DNA of 64,000 nt from Siphonobacter aquaeclarae. GTDB lineage: Bacteria; Bacteroidota; Bacteroidia; Cytophagales; Spirosomataceae. Shown here piece by piece: positions 32,911-40,826 of the stretch. A model generated the notes under the pieces. That model did not search any database. It saw only the letters and a program-made list of their open reading frames with translations, and was not told the DNA's origin. Position numbers and translations under genes: made by a program. The stretch lies in assembly GCF_900103285.1 (NCBI RefSeq), contig NZ_FNGS01000002.1:412064-476063 (forward strand), in the 5' to 3' direction. Each line of letters begins with the position of its first letter. Positions within the stretch are counted from its first letter, which is position 1.

Positions 32911-33696
32911 ATGAAAAAGATTGTGTTGTTCGGTGCGCTGCTGATCGCCGCCGGACTCTCCTCCTGCTCCAAGGATGATGCCGGTGGCTCGTCAACCGCC
33001 ACGGGCAAAGCCAGTGTTTCTTTTCACCTGACGGACGCGCCCGGCGCCTATGACGCCGTCAACGTCGACATCCGGCAGGTGGTCGTCATCACTGACCAGG
33101 GTGAAACGACCCTGACCCCCGTCAAAGCAGGCGTTTACAACCTGCTGGAATTCAGCAACGGACTCGATGTACTTCTATGTCAGTACGACCTGCCCGCCGG
33201 GCATATTTCGCAGATGAGGCTGGTGCTGGGTAGTAACAATTCGGTCGTTGTCGACGGAAAGTCCTATCCCCTCAACACGCCGTCTGCCCAGCAAAGCGGT
33301 TTGAAGTTCAATTTTCATCAGGAACTCAAAGCCGACGCCTCCTATCATGTGTGGATTGATTTTGACGCCGGTAAGTCTGTCGTCAAAACCGGAAAGGATT
33401 CCTATAACCTCAAACCGACCGTCCGCGCCTATACGGAGCTAACCAACGGCAAAATCAAGGGCGTGGTATTGCCCCTGCTGGCACAGCCGATCGTATTTGC
33501 GATCAAGGGCTCGGATACCCTGTCGGCCATACCGGCGTCGGACGGGCATTTTGTATTTTCCGGACTGGCCGAGGGCAACTATTCCTTATGGTACAACGTC
33601 GCCGCCGGTTCGGGTTTCAGTGCGACGGTCAAAACGAATGTCGCCGTGTCCTTCGGTACCATCACGGACGTAGGAACGGTTACGCTGCTGCCTTGA
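32911..33696 (+). CDS. DUF4382 lipoprotein
   Basis: A 261-residue lipoprotein: the signal ends in the lipobox LSSC (C19), followed by a short Ser/Gly/Asp linker. The segment ASVSFHLTDAPGAYDAVNVDIRQVVV near residues 35-60 is the hallmark of DUF4382, a beta-sandwich domain of Bacteroidota surface proteins. The C-terminal part (VFAIKGSDTLSAIPASDGHFVFSGLAEGNYSLWY) resembles a carboxypeptidase-regulatory-like fold. Probably displayed on the outer membrane; ligand unknown. Start at 32911 because the longer frame lacks a signal peptide. A terminator follows. Confidence 0.82.
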   Translation: MKKIVLFGALLIAAGLSSCSKDDAGGSSTATGKASVSFHLTDAPGAYDAVNVDIRQVVVITDQGETTLTPVKAGVYNLLEFSNGLDVLLCQYDLPAGHISQMRLVLGSNNSVVVDGKSYPLNTPSAQQSGLKFNFHQELKADASYHVWIDFDAGKSVVKTGKDSYNLKPTVRAYTELTNGKIKGVVLPLLAQPIVFAIKGSDTLSAIPASDGHFVFSGLAEGNYSLWYNVAAGSGFSATVKTNVAVSFGTITDVGTVTLLP

Positions 33697-34093
33697 ATAG
33701 TTGCTTCGGGAATGCCCGCCGGTATTCCCGAAGCAATTCTTCCTTCTGCATCTAATTATTTTATAGGATGTACCCGACAGAAAGTACGCGCCGGGAAAAC
33801 TACCATTTGGTAAATTATTACACAGATAAACAGCATTAACTATACTATTTCAGGGAGTTTGCTTCGTTTTTGTTATACCTTTGTTGTCCTTTCAGCAAAT
33901 TCAACCGACCTGCTTTGCATAAAGTAGTGTTCTGCTCTTCAAAAACTATAGATTTTAGCTCTATCGGTTTAAACATTTTTACTTATAGACTAGTTATTAC
34001 ACTCGATTACCCGCCTTTTTAGAACATCCGCCGATTACTGTTCACCCTACGGAAACGTCCGGTCTGTTTAGCCGTTCGTTTCAGCGTTGTATA
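33697..34093. other. Long intergenic region before the small HTH gene
   Basis: No gene is seen in about 400 bp. It contains the terminator at 33701-33745, a small palindrome TACCATTTGGTA near 33810, and TACCTTTG (33876-33883), which would give a leader of about 200 nt. The stretch is more AT-rich than its surroundings. Confidence 0.5.
33701..33745 (+). terminator. Rho-independent terminator after the DUF4382 gene
   Basis: Perfect 13-bp stem TTGCTTCGGGAAT / ATTCCCGAAGCAA (33701-33713, 33724-33736) with a 10-nt loop, followed by a T/C-rich tail. Confidence 0.78.
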
Positions 34094-34462
34094 ATGGATA
34101 TGGAGACAACACATTCTCACGTCGGTCAAAACATCAAGCGAATTGCCAAAGTAAAAGGTATTTCCGTGGCGACGATTTCGGAACAGCTCAACATGACGCG
34201 CGGCGGCGTGTACGATATCTTCAAGCGTACCCGCATCACCGACGACGTGTTGCTGCACCGGCTGGCGCAAATCCTCGAAGTCACGGTCGACGACCTCCTG
34301 CGACATGGACCCATGCCGGCATCCGGCCATGAGGAAATCATGCTCCGCTTTGAACGGGCTTTCCGCGAATGGAAAAACGAAAACGAATTTCTCAAAGAGC
34401 AGATCAAGGAAAAAGACCTGGTGATCAAGACGCTCCTGGGAAAGTTTAAGGGCGCATCCTGA
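34094..34462 (+). CDS. Small XRE-type helix-turn-helix protein with coiled-coil tail
   Basis: A 122-residue DNA-binding protein. Residues about 8-65 form an XRE-like five-helix domain (IKRIAKVKGISVATISEQLNMTRGGVYDIFK), and the C-terminal 45 residues are strongly charged and predicted coiled coil (FREWKNENEFLKEQIKEKDL), probably for dimerisation. No ligand domain is present. The start may be ATG 34094 or 34100. Its long leader suggests it may control its own expression; targets are unknown. Confidence 0.72.
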   Translation: MDMETTHSHVGQNIKRIAKVKGISVATISEQLNMTRGGVYDIFKRTRITDDVLLHRLAQILEVTVDDLLRHGPMPASGHEEIMLRFERAFREWKNENEFLKEQIKEKDLVIKTLLGKFKGAS

Positions 34463-34835
34463 GGGACGTGCCCCGCTTATCCACTCCCGGCGGGTACCCG
34501 CGATTATTTTACCGCATCTTACGGAAATAGCGTCTGAACGACACCAGCTTTTTCCACTGTAATGGATGTCCAGCTTCCGGCTAAATTACCCGGAACGCTT
34601 TGCTGCCGGCTTACCTCCTCTCGCATAATTCCCTGCGACCGGCAGGCCGTTACTCCGCTTCTCTTTTCAACTACCTGTATGGTCCGCGGGACGCCTGCCT
34701 GAGCGGAGATGATTTGACCTTTTGGTTAGTCTTCCGTCCAAATTTTTCACGGATTAAAAAAAATCCCCGCTCCCGGCGACATTCTTTGCTAATTAGCTAT
34801 ATGTTTGCTAAGGTGATTATATCGGCGTAGTTTCT
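34463..34835. other. Non-coding stretch between the two small DNA-binding genes
   Basis: No gene is seen. It holds a 12-bp palindrome GCGGGTACCCGC (34490-34501) after the HTH gene and, close to the next start, two TTTGCTAA words (about 34786 and 34803). A -7-like TATGTTTG overlaps the second. Base composition shifts to AT-rich near 34740-34800. Confidence 0.5.
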
Positions 34836-35255
34836 ATGAATAACCCTAATTGTCCCCGGTGCGATTCCTCCCACGTGACCAAATCGGGCATCATCAAAGA
34901 CCGCCAGCGGTACCATTGCAAAGACTGTCAGTACCATTTTACGGTAGACAAACTCGGAAAAGGCATCAGTACCTACTATGTCATCAAGGCACTTCAGCTT
35001 TACATTGAGGGTGTAAGTTACCGGGAAATCGAGCGCCTGCTCGGCGTCAGTCACGTATCGGTGATGAACTGGGTGAAGAAGTATCAGATCAAGTTACCGA
35101 AAAACTCCGAGTACCATCCTACCTATAAAATACTGAACCACAAAGAATTAGCTGATTATTTCGCCAATCGGGACAACCTGAAAAGCGCCGGTGTGATCGT
35201 CACCGAACTCGGTGACAAGTTCATGCTCATCAAGTGGGAACGGTTCAAAGACTAA
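34836..35255 (+). CDS. Stand-alone IS1 InsA-like zinc-ribbon/HTH protein
   Basis: A 139-residue protein. The N-terminus is a zinc ribbon C6-x2-C9 ... C28-x2-C31 (CPRCDS, YHCKDCQYHF), as in the InsA part of IS1-type transposases, followed by a helix-turn-helix (SYREIERLLGVSHVSVMNWVKKY). There is no DDE catalytic partner downstream and no terminal repeats are seen. The C-terminal 45 residues are not transposase-like. This looks like a domesticated DNA-binding protein or solo regulator, not a live element. Confidence 0.7.
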   Translation: MNNPNCPRCDSSHVTKSGIIKDRQRYHCKDCQYHFTVDKLGKGISTYYVIKALQLYIEGVSYREIERLLGVSHVSVMNWVKKYQIKLPKNSEYHPTYKILNHKELADYFANRDNLKSAGVIVTELGDKFMLIKWERFKD

Positions 35256-35450
35256 GCTGCCGCCTGCCCATTCTACTACCTACCTATTCTTACTTAGCAA
35301 AACTATCCCGATTCCCTCCGGAATATAGCTGGCTGTTTTCGGTTGCTCTTATTTCCCTATAAATTACCGGTATAATCCAACACGCGGCCCCGATTACGGG
35401 CCGGCTGTCTTTTCCGTAAGAGCCCCTTATTCCACTTTTTCTCTAAACCT

Positions 35451-36953
35451 ATGTCACACGTAACGGCCAGGCAGTCCGCCACTGACCGCTCCCGGGTGTT
35501 GTTTGGCGTGATCTCCGCGTCCTCCGTCGGCACCCTGATTGAATGGTATGACTTCTACATTTTCGGTAGTTTGTCTGCTATTATTTCCACTCAGTTTTTC
35601 CCGAAAGACAATCCCACGGCGGCGCTGTTGTCGGCGCTGGCGGTGTTTGCCGCGGGATTTATTGTCCGACCGTTCGGCGCACTGGTATTTGGTCGCCTCG
35701 GAGACATCGTCGGACGCAAATACACGTTTCTCGTAACCCTGGTCCTGATGGGCGGTTCTACCTTCCTCATCGGCCTGATTCCCGGGTACGAAACCTGGGG
35801 AATGGTTTCGCCGCTTCTTGTTCTTCTTCTTCGCCTGATCCAGGGCCTCGCGCTGGGCGGCGAGTACGGCGGAGCGGCGACATACGTGGCGGAATATGCG
35901 CCGGAAGGCCGTCGCGGGTACTTCACGAGCTGGATTCAAACCACCGCCACGCTCGGTCTTTTTGTTTCGCTTGCAGTAATCGTTGCGACCCGTAAAGTCG
36001 TGGGTACCAGTGATTTTGAGGCCTGGGGCTGGCGTATTCCTTTTCTCGCTTCCATTCTGCTCGTCGGCGTGTCGATTTTCATCCGGCTGCGGATGGAGGA
36101 ATCGCCCCTGTTTTCGAAGCTGAAGTCCGAAGGAAAAGTCTCTAAAAATCCCCTGGCAGAGTCGTTCGGGAAGCGGGAAAACCTCAAAATGGTATTACTG
36201 GCGTTGCTGGGAGCAACGGCCGGACAGGGCGTCGTCTGGTATACCGGGCAGTTTTATGCGCTTTCCTTTATTCAGAAGGTAGGTCGCGTGGATTTTGAAC
36301 AGTCCAGCGAAATCGTCGCCATTGCATTGGCTTTCGGAACAGGCTTCTTCATTTTCTTCGGCTGGCTGTCCGATAAAATCGGCCGGAAATCCATTATGCT
36401 CGCCGGGATGTTGCTGGGTGTGCTGACGTACCGGCCGATCTATACCCAGTTGTACCAGTTGTCGGATACTTCGCTGAAAACAGAGGAAACGTCGCTGCGG
36501 GAAATCCGGACACAGGAAGTACCCGGAAAGCCTTCCGTTCATACGACTGTCCATTACTATACCGACGGAACCCAGCTGCTGGAAACCCAAACCGGTACCG
36601 GCGAAAGCAAAAAGACCCTACTGCACGGTACCAAAGGGTATTGGCTGACGGTTTTTCTGATCTGGATTCAGGTATTGTATGTGACGATGGTATATGGACC
36701 AATTGCGGCGTTTCTGGTTGAATTGTTTCCGACCCGTATCCGGTATACCTCCATGTCGCTCCCCTATCACATTGGAAACGGTGTTTTCGGGGGATTGACG
36801 CCTTTCCTGGCCGTCGCCCTTGTCGAAAAAGCCACGCAGGCCGGTTCGGAAAAAGCATACCTTTCCGGACTCTGGTATCCGATTCTTGTGGCCGCCGTCA
36901 GTTTTGTCATCGGCCTGGTGTACCTCTCATCCAAACCCAAACCGCAGGAATAA
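35451..36953 (+). CDS. MFS transporter, metabolite:H+ symporter (MHS) type, with insertion
   Basis: A 500-residue inner-membrane carrier with 12 predicted helices. The motif GRLGDIVGRKYTF (residues 81-93) and its C-terminal repeat GWLSDKIGRK (304-313), together with RLIQGLALGGEYGGAATYVAEYAP, mark the MHS family (proline/betaine, citrate, shikimate-type uptake). An unusual polar segment of about 65 residues (331-396) interrupts the second half between helices. A 72-residue membrane protein starts 1 bp after its stop. In this cluster with an acetyl-CoA synthetase gene, a carboxylate substrate is plausible but unproven. Confidence 0.85.
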   Translation: MSHVTARQSATDRSRVLFGVISASSVGTLIEWYDFYIFGSLSAIISTQFFPKDNPTAALLSALAVFAAGFIVRPFGALVFGRLGDIVGRKYTFLVTLVLMGGSTFLIGLIPGYETWGMVSPLLVLLLRLIQGLALGGEYGGAATYVAEYAPEGRRGYFTSWIQTTATLGLFVSLAVIVATRKVVGTSDFEAWGWRIPFLASILLVGVSIFIRLRMEESPLFSKLKSEGKVSKNPLAESFGKRENLKMVLLALLGATAGQGVVWYTGQFYALSFIQKVGRVDFEQSSEIVAIALAFGTGFFIFFGWLSDKIGRKSIMLAGMLLGVLTYRPIYTQLYQLSDTSLKTEETSLREIRTQEVPGKPSVHTTVHYYTDGTQLLETQTGTGESKKTLLHGTKGYWLTVFLIWIQVLYVTMVYGPIAAFLVELFPTRIRYTSMSLPYHIGNGVFGGLTPFLAVALVEKATQAGSEKAYLSGLWYPILVAAVSFVIGLVYLSSKPKPQE

Positions 36954-36954
36954 C

Positions 36955-37173
36955 ATGAATGCAATCAAGAAAGCGCTCGGCATTGTCTGGATTCTGCTTG
37001 GCCTCTACATCGGATACGACCGGCTCGCAGACAGCCTTTCCAAAATAGCAAGCGACAAACCCGACGACCGTATTTTCGGCTGGGTAGTCCTCCTCGTCCT
37101 CACGCCTATCGTCGTTGGCGGTCTTGTCCTGTTCGGGTGGTATTCGTTGAGGGGGGAGTATGGGGAGGAGTGA
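36955..37173 (+). CDS. Small two-helix membrane protein (DUF6814-like)
   Basis: A 72-residue protein with two hydrophobic segments (about 8-22 and 43-63) and a short polar loop. The ATG follows the MFS stop codon by 1 bp, so it is coupled to it. It resembles small Bacteroidota proteins that regularly follow MHS-type transporters, possibly an accessory subunit. The family call is from memory of the pattern and is uncertain. Confidence 0.62.
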   Translation: MNAIKKALGIVWILLGLYIGYDRLADSLSKIASDKPDDRIFGWVVLLVLTPIVVGGLVLFGWYSLRGEYGEE

Positions 37174-37174
37174 G

Positions 37175-37221
<47 letters not shown>

Positions 37222-37352
37222 AGGCAGTTTTTATTTCGGAATAGGGTTCCCGTCAGGCCTTTTTTTGCGGTCGTTTTTTCCGGGTAATGGCACTTCCGCC
37301 TTGTTCCTGTCTTAATTTTAGGATCATGATTCTTTAAAGAGACCGAGCCTAC

Positions 37353-37383
37353 AACCGAAAACGAAAAACCGAAAACAGAAAAC
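37353..37383 (+). repeat. Inverse arm of the CGGTTTT repeat
   Basis: Words AACCGAAAAC and AAACCGAAAAC repeat here, complementary to 37175-37221. The arm ends 7 nt before the ATG at 37391, so it doubles as the A-rich leader of that gene. It belongs to the GGTTTTCAGT family. Confidence 0.75.
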
Positions 37384-37390
37384 TCCACCG

Positions 37391-37591
37391 ATGAACGAAC
37401 GCCTCCGGGCCCAATACCTCCTGATTGTCAGCGTGCTGTTCGGGTTGATTCTGAATTTTCCGCTGCTGTCGCTCTTTAACCAGCCGGTGATCTGGCTGGG
37501 TATTCCGTTGTTGTACTGGTACCTGTTTGTGGTCTGGCTGGCGCTGGTCGGGCTGATGTACTGGTACTGGACCCGCAGAAACCATGAATAG
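37391..37591 (+). CDS. Small membrane protein preceding the sensor kinase
   Basis: A 66-residue protein with two membrane segments (about 9-27 and 35-60) rich in Trp and Tyr, ending in a basic tail (TRRNHE). Small proteins of this sort (DUF3311/YhdT-like) often precede sodium:solute symporters. Its stop overlaps the start of the symporter-kinase gene by 8 bp. Function is unknown; a role in assembly or sensing with the kinase is inference. Confidence 0.68.
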   Translation: MNERLRAQYLLIVSVLFGLILNFPLLSLFNQPVIWLGIPLLYWYLFVVWLALVGLMYWYWTRRNHE

Positions 37592-40271
37592 CGGCTGGGT
37601 CGTGACGGTCTCGGTCATGTACCTGGGACTACTCTTTGGAATCGCATACTGGGCCGAGCGCAGCAAATCGGCGCTTCGGTGGGTTTCCAATCCGCTGGTG
37701 TATGCTCTTTCGATGGGGGTATACTGCTCGGCATGGGCCTATTATGGTTCAGTTGGACGGGCCATTACAAACGGCGTCGAGTTTCTGTCAACCTACCTCG
37801 GCCCAACTATTACGGCACCGCTCTGGTGGATCGTTCTCCGTAAAATCATCCGAATTTGTAAAGTACAGCGTATTGCAACGTTGTCAGATTTTGTCGCGTC
37901 CAGGTATGGCAAATCGGCTAATCTGGGGGCATTGGTGGCATTTTTCTGCCTCGTCGGCATTGTTCCTTATATCTCCCTTCAGTTAAAAGCCATCTCGACA
38001 AGCTTCGCCGTGCTCGCGCAGCTTCCGCGGCAGGAAGAACTCACCGGCAATCTTACCCTTTACCTGGCAATCGGGCTGGGGATCTTCGTCATTCTCTTCG
38101 GTACCCGGAAAATTGAGGCAACCGAGCAGCACGAGGGAATGGTCACGGCCATCGCGGCGGAGTCGCTGGTCAAAATGCTGGCCTTTTTGTTTGTCGGGAT
38201 TTATGTGACATTCGGGGTATTCAACGGCTTCGGAGATATTTTCACGCAGGCGGCCACAAAACCGGCGCTGCGGAATCTCTTCGTCATCGACTCCGTCGGA
38301 GGGTATGGCTCCTGGTTTTGGCACCTGCTGCTTTCGGGCCTGAGCTTCCTGCTGCTGCCCCGGCAGTTTCAGGTCGCGGTGGTCGAGAATACCGACGAGC
38401 GCCATCTCAACCGGGCTATCTGGCAATTCCCGCTTTACATGCTGGTTATCAATGCGTTTGTCCTCCCGATTGCCTTCGGCGGGGCGTTGCTTTTTCAGCA
38501 TCAGCAGGTCAATGCAGATAATTTCGTGCTCGCCATTCCCTTGTATTTTGAGCAGGAGTGGCTGGCATTGATTACGTACCTGGGCGGCTTTTCGGCGGCA
38601 ACGGGCATGGTCATCGTCGAAACCATCGCGCTCAGTACCATGCTGAGTAACAGCGTATTGATGCCTTATGTACTGACGCGCCCTTCCCTGCGGCAGCGTA
38701 TCGGCCCGAAACTCGGTCGCTTCCTTACACGTGCGCGGCGCATCAGTATTCTGCTCCTGTTACTGGCGGCGTACCTCTACTACTCCAAACTGGCCGGCAA
38801 GTACCCGCTGGTATCAATCGGTCAGGTGTCGTTCACCGCTGTTGCGCAGTTGGCTCCGGCGGTTCTCGGCGGTATTTTCTGGAAACAGGGAAACCGGTAT
38901 GGGGCGACGGTCGGCCTGATTCTGGGCTTTGGCGTCTGGTTTTACACACTGGTATTGCCGATGCTCGCCGAAGCCGGGTTCTTCCCGCATTCGATCAATA
39001 CCGACGGACCGTTCGGCTGGACACTCTTCCGCCCGCTTTCCCTTTTTGGTCTCCAGGGTTTCGACCGGATCTCGCATGCGTTGTTCTGGAGTTTGCTGGT
39101 GAACGTGCTGGCATATATTCTGTTGTCGATCCGTCTGCCGCAAACGTCCCTCGAACACAATCAGGCTATTCTTTTCGTCGATATTTTCAAGTATTCCGAA
39201 GTTATCGAAAGCTCGACGATCTGGCGGGGTACAGCTTACATTCCGGACTTGCAAAGTCTTTTGAATCAATTCTTTGAAAAAGAACGCGTTACCCAGATGC
39301 TGGAACGTTTCGCGGATGAAAACGAAATTGATCTGAAATGGCAGCGGGCGTCTCCCCAATTGGTGAATTACGCGGAAAACCTGCTGGCGGGTGTGGTCGG
39401 ATCGGCATCGGCCCGTCTGATGGTGGCGTCCGTCACGCACGAGGAAAAAATTGCCGTGGAAGAAGTCGTTGAAATTCTCAAGGAGTCCCAGGAACTCATG
39501 CTGACCAACCGGCAGTTACGCCAGCATCAGGCGGAGCTGGAGCTGGCCACCAACCGGCTTCGGGAAGCGAATGAGCAAATGGTACGGACGGACCGGCTGA
39601 AGGACGACTTTTTATCGACCGTCACGCACGAACTCCGCACGCCGATCACGTCGATCAAGGCGCTGAGCGAGATTTTGCAGGACAACCCGGATCTCGACGG
39701 AGAGATGCGGGAACAGTTTTTGTCAACCATCATCCGGGAATCCGACCGGCTGACCCGTTTGATCAGTCAGGTGCTGGATCTGGAGAAGTATGAATCGGGT
39801 AAACACCTGCTTCATAAAGAGCCGGTCAACCTGTCGGAAGTAGTCCTGGAGGCCGTTGGTACCGTAATTCATCTGGCAGAAGAGAAAGACGTCCGGCTGG
39901 AAACGAAGGTCGAGAAAAACCTCCTGCTGGCGGCCGACCGCGACAAGCTCATGCAGGTAATGATCAACCTGCTGTCGAACGCCATCAAATACACCGAGTC
40001 GGGCAAGGGTCTGATCCGGGTAGAGGCACGGCGGGCAGACGGAAAGCTTGAAATACGCGTGGCAGATAATGGCCCGGGTATCGGGGAAGCGTTCCAGAAA
40101 CTGATTTTTGATAAGTTCTATCAGGCCGAAAACCAGACTATCCGTAAGCCGAAAGGCAGCGGTCTGGGACTCGCGATTACGAAAAAAATCATAGAATTGC
40201 ATTCAGGAAGCATCGGCGTCCAGAGCGAACCCGGTCAGGGAGCCCGCTTTACCGTGACACTGCCGGTGTAG
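37584..40271 (+). CDS. Sodium:solute-symporter/histidine kinase fusion (CbrA/CrbS-like)
   Basis: An 895-residue membrane sensor. Residues about 1-520 form a symporter-like domain of 12-13 helices (SSSF type), followed by a linker with coiled coil (about 615-670), a HisKA domain with the phospho-accepting H682 in STVTHELRTP, and a HATPase domain with N-box NLLSNAIKY, G1 VADNGPGIG and G2 GSGLGLAITKKI. CbrA and CrbS in Proteobacteria have the same layout and sense nutrient or acetate status. No receiver domain follows on the chain; the receiver-only gene after 18 bp is the likely partner. Transport activity is unknown. Confidence 0.92.
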   Translation: MNSGWVVTVSVMYLGLLFGIAYWAERSKSALRWVSNPLVYALSMGVYCSAWAYYGSVGRAITNGVEFLSTYLGPTITAPLWWIVLRKIIRICKVQRIATLSDFVASRYGKSANLGALVAFFCLVGIVPYISLQLKAISTSFAVLAQLPRQEELTGNLTLYLAIGLGIFVILFGTRKIEATEQHEGMVTAIAAESLVKMLAFLFVGIYVTFGVFNGFGDIFTQAATKPALRNLFVIDSVGGYGSWFWHLLLSGLSFLLLPRQFQVAVVENTDERHLNRAIWQFPLYMLVINAFVLPIAFGGALLFQHQQVNADNFVLAIPLYFEQEWLALITYLGGFSAATGMVIVETIALSTMLSNSVLMPYVLTRPSLRQRIGPKLGRFLTRARRISILLLLLAAYLYYSKLAGKYPLVSIGQVSFTAVAQLAPAVLGGIFWKQGNRYGATVGLILGFGVWFYTLVLPMLAEAGFFPHSINTDGPFGWTLFRPLSLFGLQGFDRISHALFWSLLVNVLAYILLSIRLPQTSLEHNQAILFVDIFKYSEVIESSTIWRGTAYIPDLQSLLNQFFEKERVTQMLERFADENEIDLKWQRASPQLVNYAENLLAGVVGSASARLMVASVTHEEKIAVEEVVEILKESQELMLTNRQLRQHQAELELATNRLREANEQMVRTDRLKDDFLSTVTHELRTPITSIKALSEILQDNPDLDGEMREQFLSTIIRESDRLTRLISQVLDLEKYESGKHLLHKEPVNLSEVVLEAVGTVIHLAEEKDVRLETKVEKNLLLAADRDKLMQVMINLLSNAIKYTESGKGLIRVEARRADGKLEIRVADNGPGIGEAFQKLIFDKFYQAENQTIRKPKGSGLGLAITKKIIELHSGSIGVQSEPGQGARFTVTLPV

Positions 40272-40289
40272 CCTGTTTTCCTTCGGACC

Positions 40290-40661
40290 ATGAAAGCATC
40301 ACAAAAAATATTGATCGTTGACGATGAGCCGGGCATTGTGATGTCCCTTGAATTTCTCATGAAAAAGGAAGGGTATCAGGTGTACATCGCCCGGGACGGC
40401 GCCGAAGCCCTCGACATTATTCGTCAGGAGCACCCGGATCTCGTGGTGCTGGACGTGATGATGCCGAGTGTCGACGGCTACGAAGTCTGCCGGCAGGTCA
40501 AGGAAGACGAAACCCTCCGCCGTACCAAAGTCATCTTTCTGAGCGCCAAGAGCAAGGACACTGATATTGAAAAAGGGCTGTCACTCGGGGCCGACCTCTA
40601 CCTGACCAAACCCTTTTCAACCCGTAACCTCATGGCCAAAGTTCAGGAGCTTACTGCCTGA
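40290..40661 (+). CDS. Single-domain response regulator (receiver only)
   Basis: A 123-residue CheY-like receiver. The acidic pair D11-D12, the phosphorylated D55 (in VVLDVMMPS), S85 in place of the usual Thr (FLSAKS) and K107 (LTKPF) are in place. It has no output domain, so it cannot itself bind DNA, in contrast to CrbR-type partners of similar kinases. It lies 18 bp after the kinase gene and about 165 bp before acs; it may pass the signal to a further protein. Confidence 0.92.
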   Translation: MKASQKILIVDDEPGIVMSLEFLMKKEGYQVYIARDGAEALDIIRQEHPDLVVLDVMMPSVDGYEVCRQVKEDETLRRTKVIFLSAKSKDTDIEKGLSLGADLYLTKPFSTRNLMAKVQELTA

Positions 40662-40826
40662 GCTGCCGGGTTTATTTTAGCCAAAACTTTATCGGATTTA
40701 TCCTGACAGTGCTATACATTTTTAGCGACAAAATCGCTGAATGGTGCGTAGCCATTGCCCGAATGCTTGTACTTTAGCTGCACCGTTCGGGTATTTTTCT
40801 TAGTCCCTCTAAAACGATTACGAGCA

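Noticed and set aside
34836-35255. Complete insertion sequence
   Set aside because: Only an InsA-like DNA-binding protein is present; no transposase catalytic gene, inverted ends or target duplication.
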